A model generated the notes under the pieces. That model was not told where the DNA came from. It was given only the letters and a program-made list of their open reading frames with translations, and did no database searches. The translations under genes were made by a program, and so were the position numbers. A DNA stretch of 64,000 bases from Actinoallomurus purpureus (lineage in GTDB: Bacteria > Actinomycetota > Actinomycetes > Streptosporangiales > Streptosporangiaceae), in assembly GCF_024055795.1 (NCBI RefSeq), contig NZ_JAMXMY010000004.1, forward strand, positions 1-64,000, read 5' to 3'. Shown here one piece after another: positions 48,644 to 58,559 of the stretch; the stretch's first letter is position 1, and every line of letters begins with the position of its first letter.

Positions 48644-51600
48644 TCACAGCGGCAGGCGCTGATAGACGACGGCGACGGATACGCAGGCCATGTTGCCGTC
48701 TTCGTCCTCCAGGCAGAACGTGGCGTTGCGCCAGGGGCTGCCGACTTCCCGGGCTTCGGGTTCGACAAGTTCGAAACCGTCCCTGCTCCATTTGTTGTTG
48801 TTGGAGATCTGCGGTTGGTCGGCGTCGAGGGGCAGCTTCGGTAGCCCGAGAAGGCCGACCGGCGCGATGTCGTGCGACACGGACCGACTCGGGACGAGCG
48901 CTGCCCAGTGGGGATTGTCCACGCTGCCGGTGGGAGCGAGGGTGATCGACCGACCGCCTCCGTCTGCACGGATCTCACCCTCACGCTCGACGATGCTCAA
49001 CTCGACACCGAGGTATGGGGCGATCAGGTGCCGGGCGATCCCGTCGGTGTTTCGGGCCACGGGGTCGGTGAGGGCACTGATGATCTCTTCGTCGCTCTGG
49101 TCGATCTGCCCTCGGGCGTCCCTGCCCAGTACGTCCGGCCGTTCCCGTAGCGACCTGGCCAGTCCTTCGCGCAGCTGGGACGGGGTGTCGACGAAGGTGC
49201 CGCGGTCGAGGAGGACACCGCCGCCCATTGCCGCCAGGACCGCACTGTAGATGGAGTCGGCCCCCGCCTCGGTGGGCTGGACCTCCAGTTCTCTCGTGCC
49301 GGCGATGTTCTGCTGATGGCCACTGAGCGTAGCCGGCTGACCTGTCGATGGCCCGGCGGTGATCCGGATCGTCTTGTCCGCGTCGATGCGGGGCAACGTC
49401 TTGCCCGCCTCGCCCACGAGCGCCGACCAGAGCGGCGTTGTCGCGCTGCGGGGATTGGTGCGGGCCAGAACGAGATCGCCCGCCTGACTGGCGCCCGCGG
49501 GCTCGTACGCGAGGACACTCCCATCGTGCTCGAGGATCGTCAGTCTGACACCGGCGGCTTCGGCCAGCAGGGGCGGTGCCAGCAACCGGACCGCCTCTTC
49601 CCAATGCCCTGGCTGAGCGATGGCCCTTTCGATGTACTGGGCCGCCATTCCGGTCTCGAAATGCTCGACCATCCGGCGGTGCACGGCCGCGCTGTCAAAC
49701 TCCGCCGCGGCGCGCAGGAACTCCTCAAGGACGCGTTCTCCACCGGCGAACCCGTACCCGGCCGGGACCAATGGCCACTTGCTCAGCTCAGCGGCATTCG
49801 TGCCGATCCATTCGGCCAGCTCCGTACGCAGGACCGCCGGATCGGTGATCACCTTGCCGCCGACGGTGAGCCGTCCACCGGCCGCCTTGATCGTCGCCTC
49901 GAAGAAGGCGTTGTCTCCCTGCTGGGGTTCGTCGAACTGCCGCTCGTGAACCAGCGCCCATTCGCGCTGCCTTTCGCTCGTCCATGGCCCATCGGCGGCC
50001 GATGCCTGATGGAACGACCCGGGCGCGAAGATGTCGTCGCTGTCCCAGCCGACGGCCGAGACGAACGGCCCGACCAGCTCGTTGACAGGCATCACGTGCC
50101 CGTCCTCGCCGACGACCACTGCCAACCCGGCCGAGCTCATGGACTCGCTCGCCCGCGGTGAGGGCGCCATCACGCTGCCCGCAGGGTTCGCCGGGCTGAA
50201 CTCCACCAGCCGCCGCCCACTGGTGGTGTCCGCCACGACCCACGTACGCCCGCCGCTGACGAACAGTGCGGTGCTGCCCGCCGGGATCGCGCCGATCAGT
50301 TCCCGAAGCGAGCGAGCGACCACCCACTGGTCGGCTCGTATCCCTGCCCAGTCCTCGCCCGTGGCGGCCGCGTCCCCGGTTCGGCCGGCCGTCGGCGCCG
50401 GGCGGATCCCGCCCCGCTCCTCGAAGAGCCGTGAAATCAGCCGGACCGCGGACCCCAGGTTCAAACCGGCCGCGACCGCGTCACCGCGACCTCGCGCGGC
50501 GCTCACATCATCGGCGGGGCGCAGTCTGTCTACCGCGCTTTCGAGGTCGGCGACCTCCAAGGAAACGCCCGACGAGGGCGCCGACGAGCCGGCCCCGTTG
50601 GCCAGCCAGCTATTGCGGGCGTCCTGCAACGACTTCAGAACAGAGTCGGCCGAATCGACCGACCCTGCCTTCGCCTGTGCGGCTCTCTGCGCATCAGCCG
50701 CCAGGCCAAGGCCGACCAGTACCGGATCGGACCGGTTGGGAGCGCTGAGCGGCGAACCCACCGCGAACCGGCGCTCCACCCACGGCAACGCCGCCCATCG
50801 CCGGACCCCATCCTTCGTGTCGTGCAGGTGGGCGACATACAGCGGCCTGCCATTTCCGTACCGACTGACCTCACCAGTGGTCTCGATCACCCGTACGGCC
50901 GAGCCAAGCCGGTTCATGAAGTACGGCGCTATTTGCTCGGCGAGCTCGGGCCAGCTGCCCGGATCGGCGATGGACGCCTTGATGTCATCCAGCGCCTGGC
51001 CGCTCTCGATCCGCTCACTGATGCGCGCGTCCAACGCGTGGACATCGTTTTCGGCACCCGCCTGCGGTCCTGATTGTTCGCGCTGTTTGTACAACTCGGC
51101 GTAGATCGTGTAGACGACCAGCCAGCCGTCCGGGTTTCCGTTCTTCTCCTGATCAATCCGCTCCACGAGACGGCCTCGCAGCTCCGTCACCTTCTCGACG
51201 GGCACCTGCCCGGCGCCGAACTCGCCCGTGGCCGCCAGCACGGCATTGAAGAAGGCGTCGGCGCCCTTGTGGACCTCGACGACCTGCCGGTCATGACGCA
51301 ACGCCGATCGCCATTGCGCTGCGGTCATCCCCTCCGGTTCCCGGCCTGTCGGCATCACCGGCCCGCTCGTGGCGGGCCCGTAAACCGGAACGTACGTACT
51401 ACTCCGCCCTCCCGCGACGTCGGCCGGGCTGGTAACGGCACCCCGCACGTGCGGTGCCCGGACCGGTGCCAGCCCCGTCCAGGAACGCGCCCCGTCACCA
51501 GTAAGGCGTGCCACGGTGAGCCCAGGCTCTTCACCCGGGGACAGCGGCTGAGCGTCCGTCTCCAGGACACGTGCCTCGAAGTAACGCTGCCCGAGAAGCC

Positions 51601-53557
51601 GCAACAGCCCATCGGTCAGACCATGGTCGCGCCCCCCGGAGAGCTGAGCGATGATCTCCTGCCATGCCTCGCCGTTGTACACCCTCCGGCCAGCGTCCGT
51701 TTTGGCGATCTCCTGCCATCGCGGCGCAGCGGCGTCCTGGTCACTGCCGTCGTCTCGCACCGTCGCCCGAACGTACTCCGCCTCGAAGTTGGCCCAGAAG
51801 ACGCTCGAGTCCGGGTCGTCGAGTGACGTGTCCATCCGCATACGGCTTGTCAGTGCGGTCCGCAACGCCTGTCCGTCACCGAAGCTTTCGCCGAGCCCGG
51901 CACCGCGGCCGGCCGCCGCCAACGCGTCGAAGAAATCACTGCCGCCATGGTCCCCGACGAACGCCATCCCGTGGTCGGCGGCCCATTTCACCTGTCCGCC
52001 GGACAACCCGCCCAGCGCCTGGCCATCCGCCCTCGACGGCACGCCGACCCATCGCTGCGTTCCGTCCGGACCCACACTCTGGGCGACCACCAACGCAGGA
52101 CCGGATCCGTAGGAGCTCATCCGCCCGTCGGCGTGCAGCACCAGCAGACTCGTTCCGGAGTACTCGCTGAGCATCACAGGGGCGAGCGCACTCTCCAGCG
52201 CGTCCCAGTGGCCCTGCGATTGGAAGCTGGCCACCATCTGTCCCCACGCCACGCCGGTGTCGATCTGCTCCTCGATCAGCGTCGCGACCTCATTGTCGAG
52301 GTTTTCGGCCTGCCCTGCGCTCGCCACCATCTCGCTGGCAGCCTGGCGGAACGCATCCTTCGCCAGCTGCCAGCTTTGCCCGTCCAGCTGCTTAGCGCCC
52401 ATACCCTGGGCCACGAACTGGCGGAGTTCTCCGGCATCGCTGATGACCCGGCGGCCACCGGAGGTGTCGTCAACGGGGAGACGGCCATCGGACGCGGCCA
52501 GAAACGCCTCGTACAGCGACGTGGTCTCTGTCGTGCCCGGCTCCGAGTCCCACGAATGCACCAACCGCGCGTGCCCCCAGCCGATACCCGCAGGCAGGCC
52601 ACCCAGGCTGAACTCTGACCGGCCGCCGACAGGATCCGAGGGGGTGGTGACGGTCTCTTCATGGGTCGGGTGCGCGACCTGCGGCTCAGAAGCGACCGGA
52701 GCCGGCTCTTCATGGGTCGGGTGCGCGACCGGCGGTTCAGAAGCGACCGGAGCCGGCCGGTCGGTGACCGCGGACGATGCCGCTGGGGGACTGTCGAGGA
52801 ACGCAGCTGGGACAGCATCGCCCCGGCCACGCCTAGAGCGCTGAGATACGGAACTGCCGGCCGTCGTCGCCTGCGGTGAGCCCGCTCTGCGGGGCACCGA
52901 GATCGCGCCCTCCTGCAGACCAGACGCCTCCGCCGGAGCCGGGCCGGCCGCGCTGGATGTGTCACGATTTGTAGCCGACGACGTCCGCCGCGCGCCCATG
53001 GATGAAGACTCCGGCGCGTCCGTGTCACGATCTGCAGCCGACGACGCCTGCCGCGCGCCCATGGATGAAGACTCCGGTGCGCCACCGTCAAGGCCCCCGC
53101 CCCGTGGCAGACCGGCACCCAAGCGCCTGGCGGTGCGGTCGGCACGCACTTCACCATAGTCGTTTAGGTCCATAGCGACGACCGCGGTCACGCGGTAGGT
53201 TTCAGACCGATTGCTCGCCGACAAGGCGAACCCGTCGGCGGCCATGTCCACAGGGAACCTGATTCCCTGCTGCATCATCCTTTCCCTGGCCTCATTGAAC
53301 CAGTACGTCGCGATGGACGGATCGACGCGCATCCACTCCTCGAAGTTCTCCAGCGCTCCACGATCCACATCAGTCCACACGCCGGCCTTTGGCTCGGCCG
53401 GTGCCGAAGCGCCGGATGCGCCTCGGCCGCGGGTGGCGGCCGTGGGCGGCCGGAGCGTGGCCGGCACGACCTGGCCGCCTACTATTTGGGCCTCGGCCAC
53501 GGTCATCGAGAGGCATGCCACATCGCTATAACTCGACTTGTGCCACGCGATTGACAT
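48644..53557 (-). CDS. Giant repeat protein with five degenerate OTU-like domains and DUF397-like ends
   Basis: A 1,637-residue protein. It opens with SIAWHKSSYSDVACLSM, a DUF397 first-half pattern. Residues 150-320 are low-complexity with short duplications (PESSSMGAR twice; EEP/PVASEP/VAHPTHE twice). Five repeats of 125-170 residues follow (about 344-508, 537-699, 763-928, 1213-1381, 1431-1557). Each starts like an OTU peptidase helix (GDNAFFEA, GADAFFNA, GADSIYSA), but with Ala, Ser or Asp where the catalytic Cys should be, and ends W-x-A-L or similar. A papain-toxin-like strand set (ALFVSGGRTWVVAD) lies near 1098. The C-terminus ends CVSVAVVYQRLPL. There is no signal peptide or span. The ATG at 53557 is preferred over a GTG at 53584. 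It is probably secreted by, or associated with, the type VII system nearby (inference). Confidence 0.8.
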   Translation of the reverse strand: MSIAWHKSSYSDVACLSMTVAEAQIVGGQVVPATLRPPTAATRGRGASGASAPAEPKAGVWTDVDRGALENFEEWMRVDPSIATYWFNEARERMMQQGIRFPVDMAADGFALSASNRSETYRVTAVVAMDLNDYGEVRADRTARRLGAGLPRGGGLDGGAPESSSMGARQASSAADRDTDAPESSSMGARRTSSATNRDTSSAAGPAPAEASGLQEGAISVPRRAGSPQATTAGSSVSQRSRRGRGDAVPAAFLDSPPAASSAVTDRPAPVASEPPVAHPTHEEPAPVASEPQVAHPTHEETVTTPSDPVGGRSEFSLGGLPAGIGWGHARLVHSWDSEPGTTETTSLYEAFLAASDGRLPVDDTSGGRRVISDAGELRQFVAQGMGAKQLDGQSWQLAKDAFRQAASEMVASAGQAENLDNEVATLIEEQIDTGVAWGQMVASFQSQGHWDALESALAPVMLSEYSGTSLLVLHADGRMSSYGSGPALVVAQSVGPDGTQRWVGVPSRADGQALGGLSGGQVKWAADHGMAFVGDHGGSDFFDALAAAGRGAGLGESFGDGQALRTALTSRMRMDTSLDDPDSSVFWANFEAEYVRATVRDDGSDQDAAAPRWQEIAKTDAGRRVYNGEAWQEIIAQLSGGRDHGLTDGLLRLLGQRYFEARVLETDAQPLSPGEEPGLTVARLTGDGARSWTGLAPVRAPHVRGAVTSPADVAGGRSSTYVPVYGPATSGPVMPTGREPEGMTAAQWRSALRHDRQVVEVHKGADAFFNAVLAATGEFGAGQVPVEKVTELRGRLVERIDQEKNGNPDGWLVVYTIYAELYKQREQSGPQAGAENDVHALDARISERIESGQALDDIKASIADPGSWPELAEQIAPYFMNRLGSAVRVIETTGEVSRYGNGRPLYVAHLHDTKDGVRRWAALPWVERRFAVGSPLSAPNRSDPVLVGLGLAADAQRAAQAKAGSVDSADSVLKSLQDARNSWLANGAGSSAPSSGVSLEVADLESAVDRLRPADDVSAARGRGDAVAAGLNLGSAVRLISRLFEERGGIRPAPTAGRTGDAAATGEDWAGIRADQWVVARSLRELIGAIPAGSTALFVSGGRTWVVADTTSGRRLVEFSPANPAGSVMAPSPRASESMSSAGLAVVVGEDGHVMPVNELVGPFVSAVGWDSDDIFAPGSFHQASAADGPWTSERQREWALVHERQFDEPQQGDNAFFEATIKAAGGRLTVGGKVITDPAVLRTELAEWIGTNAAELSKWPLVPAGYGFAGGERVLEEFLRAAAEFDSAAVHRRMVEHFETGMAAQYIERAIAQPGHWEEAVRLLAPPLLAEAAGVRLTILEHDGSVLAYEPAGASQAGDLVLARTNPRSATTPLWSALVGEAGKTLPRIDADKTIRITAGPSTGQPATLSGHQQNIAGTRELEVQPTEAGADSIYSAVLAAMGGGVLLDRGTFVDTPSQLREGLARSLRERPDVLGRDARGQIDQSDEEIISALTDPVARNTDGIARHLIAPYLGVELSIVEREGEIRADGGGRSITLAPTGSVDNPHWAALVPSRSVSHDIAPVGLLGLPKLPLDADQPQISNNNKWSRDGFELVEPEAREVGSPWRNATFCLEDEDGNMACVSVAVVYQRLPL

Positions 53558-53715
53558 GCTGCCCCATCCCGCTTCCGTATCCACGATACACGTCAGAGGC
53601 GAGTCTAACGAAAGGCGCCAGTAAATGCGATTGCGTCACCACAGGGCTTCTGGCGCGACAATTCTTTAAGCTGGCACCAGGGTTCTATCAATTACGTCAT
53701 CCCGGCCTTCTCCGC

Positions 53716-54204
53716 TTATTTCGCGGCGCGCATCCGACGCCAGGGAAGTCCCTCGTCGCCCGACAGGCCGTTGGTCTGGAAGCGTGCGTTGAGTTCCTCG
53801 AGCTGTTCGCGTGTGGCATCCGGGCCGAGCCGCCCCATCTCCAGGAACATCTCCTCGTTGCCCGCCGGGGAGGACACAAAGAGCATGAGGCCGCCGGTCC
53901 GTGTCGTGAAAGTGTGCTGACTGCCCTTCGGCACCACGACGGTCGTTCCCGCGCCGCCGGAGAATATGGCGTCACCTACCCGGAAGTCGTACTCGCCGTC
54001 CAGCACATAGGCGATCTTCATAAAGCCGTGGTGCGCGTGCGGCGGGTTCTCCTCGATCACATCGTGGGCGAAGACGAACGCGCCGAGCGCCTGGTCGACC
54101 TCGGCCCCCCTCACCAGTACCTCCAGCCAGTGCGGTCCGCCGAGATCAACCCGCTTTCCCTCGCCGGGTCGCACCGCCCAGCCGTCCTCGCCCCACGTAC
54201 CCAT
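53716..54204 (-). CDS. Cupin-domain protein
   Basis: A 162-residue single-domain cupin. Motif 1 is PPHAHHGFMKIAYVLDGEYDF and motif 2 is VPKGSQHTF, giving a probable metal site of three histidines and a glutamate. The C-terminal 40 residues form a helix with LGPDATREQLEELNARF. It may be a small-molecule isomerase or dioxygenase, but the substrate is unknown. The ATG at 54204 has AAAGGGTGG upstream. It lies upstream of the giant repeat gene on the same strand. Confidence 0.85.
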   Translation of the reverse strand: MGTWGEDGWAVRPGEGKRVDLGGPHWLEVLVRGAEVDQALGAFVFAHDVIEENPPHAHHGFMKIAYVLDGEYDFRVGDAIFSGGAGTTVVVPKGSQHTFTTRTGGLMLFVSSPAGNEEMFLEMGRLGPDATREQLEELNARFQTNGLSGDEGLPWRRMRAAK

Positions 54205-54558
54205 AATCCACCCTTTTATAGCCAGGAGGCGCCGCCCACCTGGGCAAACGAGACGCTGGGCGCGAAAGCTACCACATTGCCCGGTTCAGCTGGCCAAACC
54301 CCCGCGACGCCGAGTCTGTGGCACGAGGGCGCGGATGACCGCACCGGGTAAGCGCATATTTCACCGCGGCTGAGAGGACATGAACGCAGACAAAATCCGG
54401 TGGCGCTCAGGTTCCTTGATATGGCACCCACGTTCTTTCATTCAACGGGTCAGATCATGAGAAGGTCGACAGTAGGACCGTGGACGGATTCCGGCATTGA
54501 CGGATCCTATATCCTCATGCCATTCCTACGCCGCTCACTCTGTCGCCACGCGAGCGAC
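54205..54558. other. 354-base gap between cupin and lectin genes
   Basis: Relatively AT-rich for this genome. It holds the cupin promoter. No clear gene is seen on either strand. Confidence 0.4.
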
Positions 54559-54687
54559 ATGAGAAAACCAGCTACCCTCATTCAGGCACTTCTTGGAGGA
54601 ATCATCAAGCGCGATCAGGAAGGCGGAAAACTCGACCAGGTCCCGTACAACCAGTTCTCCTCCGTGAAGTACATGTCCTGCACCTGA
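54559..54687 (+). CDS. Possible 42-residue peptide
   Basis: An ATG opens a frame for MRKPATLIQALLGGIIKRDQ and a polar tail ending SSVKYMSCT. The first half is an amphipathic helix with a basic cap and the tail has a single cysteine. There is no ribosome site, and third-position GC is only moderate, so this may be chance. It is noted because it precedes the lectin gene in the same direction. Confidence 0.2.
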   Translation: MRKPATLIQALLGGIIKRDQEGGKLDQVPYNQFSSVKYMSCT

Positions 54688-54782
54688 CCTGACGTCACCC
54701 CGCATCACATCCGCTCGACCGTTGCCGCGGGCGGGTAGCCGATACAGCGTCCGCGTACGTACCCACCTTGAGGGAACCCAGC

Positions 54783-55607
54783 GTGTCCGAACCAACATCT
54801 GAACAGCCAGAGGAGCCGAAAGGCCGCGATCTGACACGCGCCTTCCGTGCGGTCGTACGGCCACCTGGCGAGAAGAAGAGCCTGTCCAGCTATCTCGTGA
54901 CGATCGGCATGACGGTCGTGCTGGCCGGTGCCGTGGCACTGGGCGTGGGCGCCATCGTCTTCCGCCCGCATGCCAAGGCGAAGCCGGTGGCCGCCGCGGA
55001 CAAGCAGCGATCCAAATCGTTGCGTCCGTCCGGCTCGCCGCGCATCTTGTACCAGCGCCCCCCAGCGGCCCCCGGCGCCAACCAACCCCCGGCCGCCGCG
55101 CCCCTCGGGAAAAACCCCAATGGAGCCAAGGGCGACCGCGCCCACGGCGGAGATCCTGCCGTGGCAAACGCGAGTTCCGGGTCGGGTGGCGGACCGGCGC
55201 AGAGGCAGGCGAATGTGATGGCCACGGTCGCCACTCACTCGATCGTCGGCTACGCCTCGCACCGTTGTATGGATGTCTCCGGCGGGCACGCCGTGAACGG
55301 CACCCGTGTGCAGATCTGGAACTGCCGTAGCGATCTGAGGCAGCAGCAGTGGTCGTTCGTGAACGGCACGCTCCGATCGATGGGGATGTGCATGACCGCG
55401 GCCCGCTCGTCCGCCGGGACGCCTCTGCAGGTCCAGTCGTGTAACGGCAGCTCCGCGCAGTTGTTCAGGCTCACCAACGCCAACGACATCGTGCACAGCG
55501 GCACCAACCTATGCGTCGACGTCAAGAACAAGTGGACGGGTGCCGGCGCCCCTCTGCAGATCTGGACGTGCAACGGGCACCCGAATCAGAAGTGGCGACT
55601 GGCCTGA
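54783..55607 (+). CDS. Membrane-anchored ricin-type lectin
   Basis: A 274-residue protein starting at the GTG at 54783 (GAGGGA seven bases upstream). After about 35 polar residues comes one span (YLVTIGMTVVLAGAVALG), then a proline/alanine-rich stalk. The last 125 residues are a beta-trefoil with SHRCMDVSGG, GTRVQIWNC, QQQWSF, GTPLQVQSC and NQKWRLA, the QxW lectin pattern. It probably binds sugars outside the cell. A strong terminator follows. It stands between the two giant proteins of the locus. Confidence 0.85.
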   Translation: MSEPTSEQPEEPKGRDLTRAFRAVVRPPGEKKSLSSYLVTIGMTVVLAGAVALGVGAIVFRPHAKAKPVAAADKQRSKSLRPSGSPRILYQRPPAAPGANQPPAAAPLGKNPNGAKGDRAHGGDPAVANASSGSGGGPAQRQANVMATVATHSIVGYASHRCMDVSGGHAVNGTRVQIWNCRSDLRQQQWSFVNGTLRSMGMCMTAARSSAGTPLQVQSCNGSSAQLFRLTNANDIVHSGTNLCVDVKNKWTGAGAPLQIWTCNGHPNQKWRLA

Positions 55608-55620
55608 CGCCAAGAAGAAG

Positions 55621-55656
55621 TGGTCCCTTCCTCCCGGAGGAAGGGACCATTTTTTT
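55621..55656 (+). terminator. Rho-independent terminator of the lectin gene
   Basis: TGGTCCCTTCCTCC pairs with its complement and is followed by seven Ts, 13 bases after the stop codon. It is one of the few classical terminators in the window. Confidence 0.9.
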
Positions 55657-55691
55657 GCCGTCCAGCATCCGCAGAGCCAGCGCGGTCTCGC

Positions 55692-55793
55692 CTCCCCATC
55701 GTCCGCGAACTCGCCGGGGCCCACGGCGGCACCGTGACGGCCACCTCCGAACCCGGCCGGGGCTCCACCTTCATCCTGAGCCTGCCGGCCTGA
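55692..55793 (+). pseudogene. C-terminal remnant of a sensor histidine kinase
   Basis: The frame reads LPIVRELAGAHGGTVTATSE then PGRGSTFILSLPA and a stop, the final strand-helix-strand of a HATPase_c domain (G2 box region). Nothing upstream in frame belongs to a kinase, since the lectin terminator lies immediately before. Debris from an earlier gene. Confidence 0.7.
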
Positions 55794-55931
55794 AACCCGT
55801 GCCTGGCACGTGCTCGGAGATGGCGCGCTCATTCTCGCGCCGAGGAGCCCGTCCGCGGGATGGTTGATGTATTTCTTCACGTCTGGACGGGTGAGTGTCC
55901 GTTCGATGGCTCAACAGGATTTCGAGAGGCT

Positions 55932-58448
55932 ATGTCGGTTCAGGATGGCGCGCAGGTAAAGGCCGAAGAGGCGATGTGGCTTACGTCGCGACACAGCGGG
56001 GAGGCGCCCGGGGCCGCGTGTGTACAGGCAAGCGCGGGAACCCTGAGCGACGGGGTCTTCACGCTGGACAGACCCCGCCCGCGAGGGCAGAGCGGACAGC
56101 CCCGCAGCGCTTCCACCGCCTCGCCCGCCCCGGCAAGCCTGGCCAAGGCCGACCAAGAAGCGCTGGCAGCGTTCGTGACATGGGCAGGGAAGCGCACCGC
56201 CGACGATCCAGCTCAGAAACCTGTCGGCGAAGCGATCAAAATACTGGACGGGGTCGGACTCCCCCCTGGCCTCAACTCGCCCAGGGACTGGACACTCGAA
56301 TCCTGGAAGAAAGCGCCCCACGCCTGGCAGGCGGTAGCGGTCATCGCTGAGCACCTACGTAACGGCGGCAATAGAGAAGAGGCAAGGACGATCGCCTCAC
56401 GGCTGAGCGTCGGCCACCCTAAAAGAGGGATCCTGCGTGGAGGTGCATCGCCAGGCGGATCTTTGCCACAGGCGAACGACGCCAGCACCAGCCAATTGAA
56501 TGCCCCGGAATACGTGCTTCGGCAGGGAGAGATGAGTCGGAGGCGGAGGCGGCCGAACCCAAACGCCCCCAGCCCCGCGACCATCCAGGAAGACGAAGCA
56601 AGCTCGGCAAGGCCGACCCCGCCCGCCGTCCCGGAATCAGCGCAAGCCAGCGGAAGGCGAGCTGGGAACACAACAGACGTTGGTCCCACCTCGTCCGTTG
56701 AACCAGGGCATCCCACCGCATTCCGGTACTCTCCAGGACGACGCCGGGGAAGAAATTTTTTCGGATCCACTACAACAAACTATGAGCTGGAGGTAGCAAA
56801 AGGAAAAGGCTGGTGGAACGATGATAAATTCAACAAGCTACTCGAGGAACTAGGGGACATCTCGGCCGATGAGTTGGTAGGGTATTCTCTGCGATTCGAT
56901 CGGATTCCCGACAATATCACCACGCTGGCCGCAGAATGGAAGCTGAACGCGACGTTCCTTTATCGACTCAGCGCGACACTCAAGGTTGCTCCCGAGCATT
57001 TCAGCGCGGTAAGAACGTTCCTGGGGTCAACGTATCACGCTTACTCTCAAGCAGAGTCAGCCAGTGCGCGATCCCAAATCGCGGAAACAGTCGCGAGTAC
57101 GATTTCCGGTGCCCTCCGGGACCAGGCCTCCAATATCCTTGGAGGATCCGACTCGGGCTCGTATTCAGTCCGGCACCTAATGCTGATTGCCCACCATGCC
57201 AAGATCGACATCAACATCGCCACCGATAGCGATCGGCGCGACCAATGGCACTTGACGGTGAACGCAAGTAACTTGATGCGTTTTATCGGAGAGTATGTCG
57301 CGAATGACCCTTCCGACAATCCTTCCGTCTCAAATCTTACCACGATGCGTCCGGAAGAAATCGAGACGGCCGCCAACGCTTGGCGTAATAGAATTGCGAC
57401 GAATGCGGCGAATGAACTACTGGACGCCGCATTTGGCAGCATTGCTCCCCGCCAGCCGATATCGGCTTCAGCGGTCAAGCGCGTCGCCGAGACCATACTA
57501 ACGAATGGTGAAGTTTATGGTGAAACCTCAGCTATACAGAAGGGCAGAGAGAGGGCCGAACGTGAGGCTAGGAAGGCCGAACGTGAGGCTAAGAAAAAAC
57601 GGAATGAGGCGAAGACGGTTTGGCGGGAAATTGTAGCGACTAGCCTACTGGAGAATTTGCGAGACCAGCGCCAAGGAGGCGCTAGGCCCAACGACGCCAA
57701 CATTCCCCGAGACATGGTAAAAAGTCTCGCCAAGGTAATGTGGATGCCCGAGCATCTCGCTGCCATAGAGAGAGAGTCGGATCCCGTCAAGGCTGTTATC
57801 TCGTCGCCAGACCTAAACATGGTCTTGGCTACTGCCGAATCTCTCGTCGATCAACTGCTTCCGCAAGGTCGTGGATCTCAGCCGGGCCCCACCCAACACC
57901 GTGCCGCCCATCCCCACCCCCGGCAAACACGAGAACCCGCCGGTTCGCAACCGAGAACGGCGCCCGACACGAAAGAACCGGTGGATAGAGCTTGGCTGGA
58001 ATATAACGTGGAACTACTATTGGAGCATTTGCGAGACGAGCGCAAAAGAGATGCTGGACTCGGTGACGCCCAGATCACCCGTGAGATGGTAGCCCGCCTC
58101 AACGAGGTAGTGCAGGGGCCCGAATACTTCCCCCTTCTACGGGACAAGGCGAGTATCGTCGAGGCCGTCACCGCGCCCGACGCGTCGGATGAGCTACAGT
58201 TCGTCTCCGCTATTGCCAAATCTCTCGTCGATGAGCTGTTTCCGCAGGGTCGTGGATCTCGATCGCGCCCGCTGCCGACACCACCAGGGCAGGCGACAGC
58301 TTCACGGCCGCTGCCGACACCACCAGCGCCGGCGACACATTCGGCGAACGTGGAGCTCGGCAATGACGGCCTCCTGTATACAAAGTCGAGCGTCAGCCTC
58401 AGCGACCATTGCGTCAGCGTTGCCGTGATCCAGCGGTGGCCCAGGTGA
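55932..58448 (+). CDS. Large repeat protein with DUF397-like N-terminus and CVSVAV tail
   Basis: About 838 residues. Near the start, MWLTSRHSGEAPGAACVQAS follows the DUF397 first-half spacing (W-x3-S-x-HSG...C). A disordered proline/serine region runs to about 270. A helical core with YELEVAKGKGWW follows, then a charged coiled coil (GRERAEREARKAEREAKK) near 536. Two tandem repeats of about 90 residues come next (about 564-650 and 685-776), both ending SLVD-[QE]-L-x-PQGRGS. The last residues, YTKSSVSLSDHCVSVAVIQ, again resemble DUF397 and match the tail of the 1,637-residue protein. AT content rises in the core. The start is uncertain (55860 and 55974 are alternatives). No known family is recognised. 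Confidence 0.7.
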   Translation: MSVQDGAQVKAEEAMWLTSRHSGEAPGAACVQASAGTLSDGVFTLDRPRPRGQSGQPRSASTASPAPASLAKADQEALAAFVTWAGKRTADDPAQKPVGEAIKILDGVGLPPGLNSPRDWTLESWKKAPHAWQAVAVIAEHLRNGGNREEARTIASRLSVGHPKRGILRGGASPGGSLPQANDASTSQLNAPEYVLRQGEMSRRRRRPNPNAPSPATIQEDEASSARPTPPAVPESAQASGRRAGNTTDVGPTSSVEPGHPTAFRYSPGRRRGRNFFGSTTTNYELEVAKGKGWWNDDKFNKLLEELGDISADELVGYSLRFDRIPDNITTLAAEWKLNATFLYRLSATLKVAPEHFSAVRTFLGSTYHAYSQAESASARSQIAETVASTISGALRDQASNILGGSDSGSYSVRHLMLIAHHAKIDINIATDSDRRDQWHLTVNASNLMRFIGEYVANDPSDNPSVSNLTTMRPEEIETAANAWRNRIATNAANELLDAAFGSIAPRQPISASAVKRVAETILTNGEVYGETSAIQKGRERAEREARKAEREAKKKRNEAKTVWREIVATSLLENLRDQRQGGARPNDANIPRDMVKSLAKVMWMPEHLAAIERESDPVKAVISSPDLNMVLATAESLVDQLLPQGRGSQPGPTQHRAAHPHPRQTREPAGSQPRTAPDTKEPVDRAWLEYNVELLLEHLRDERKRDAGLGDAQITREMVARLNEVVQGPEYFPLLRDKASIVEAVTAPDASDELQFVSAIAKSLVDELFPQGRGSRSRPLPTPPGQATASRPLPTPPAPATHSANVELGNDGLLYTKSSVSLSDHCVSVAVIQRWPR

Positions 58449-58559
58449 GCGGCGGCCGACGTCGCGAATTCGACAAGAAGCACGGCTTTTAACAGTAAGG
58501 AAGCACCGCCTGAACGTGCCGTATATTTCGGCGCTTCGCGCGCCGGAGTTCACGGGTAC

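Noticed and set aside
48644-53557. Calling the giant protein a toxin
   Set aside because: No intact catalytic residues, no recognised toxin domain at the C-terminus, and no obvious immunity gene beside it.
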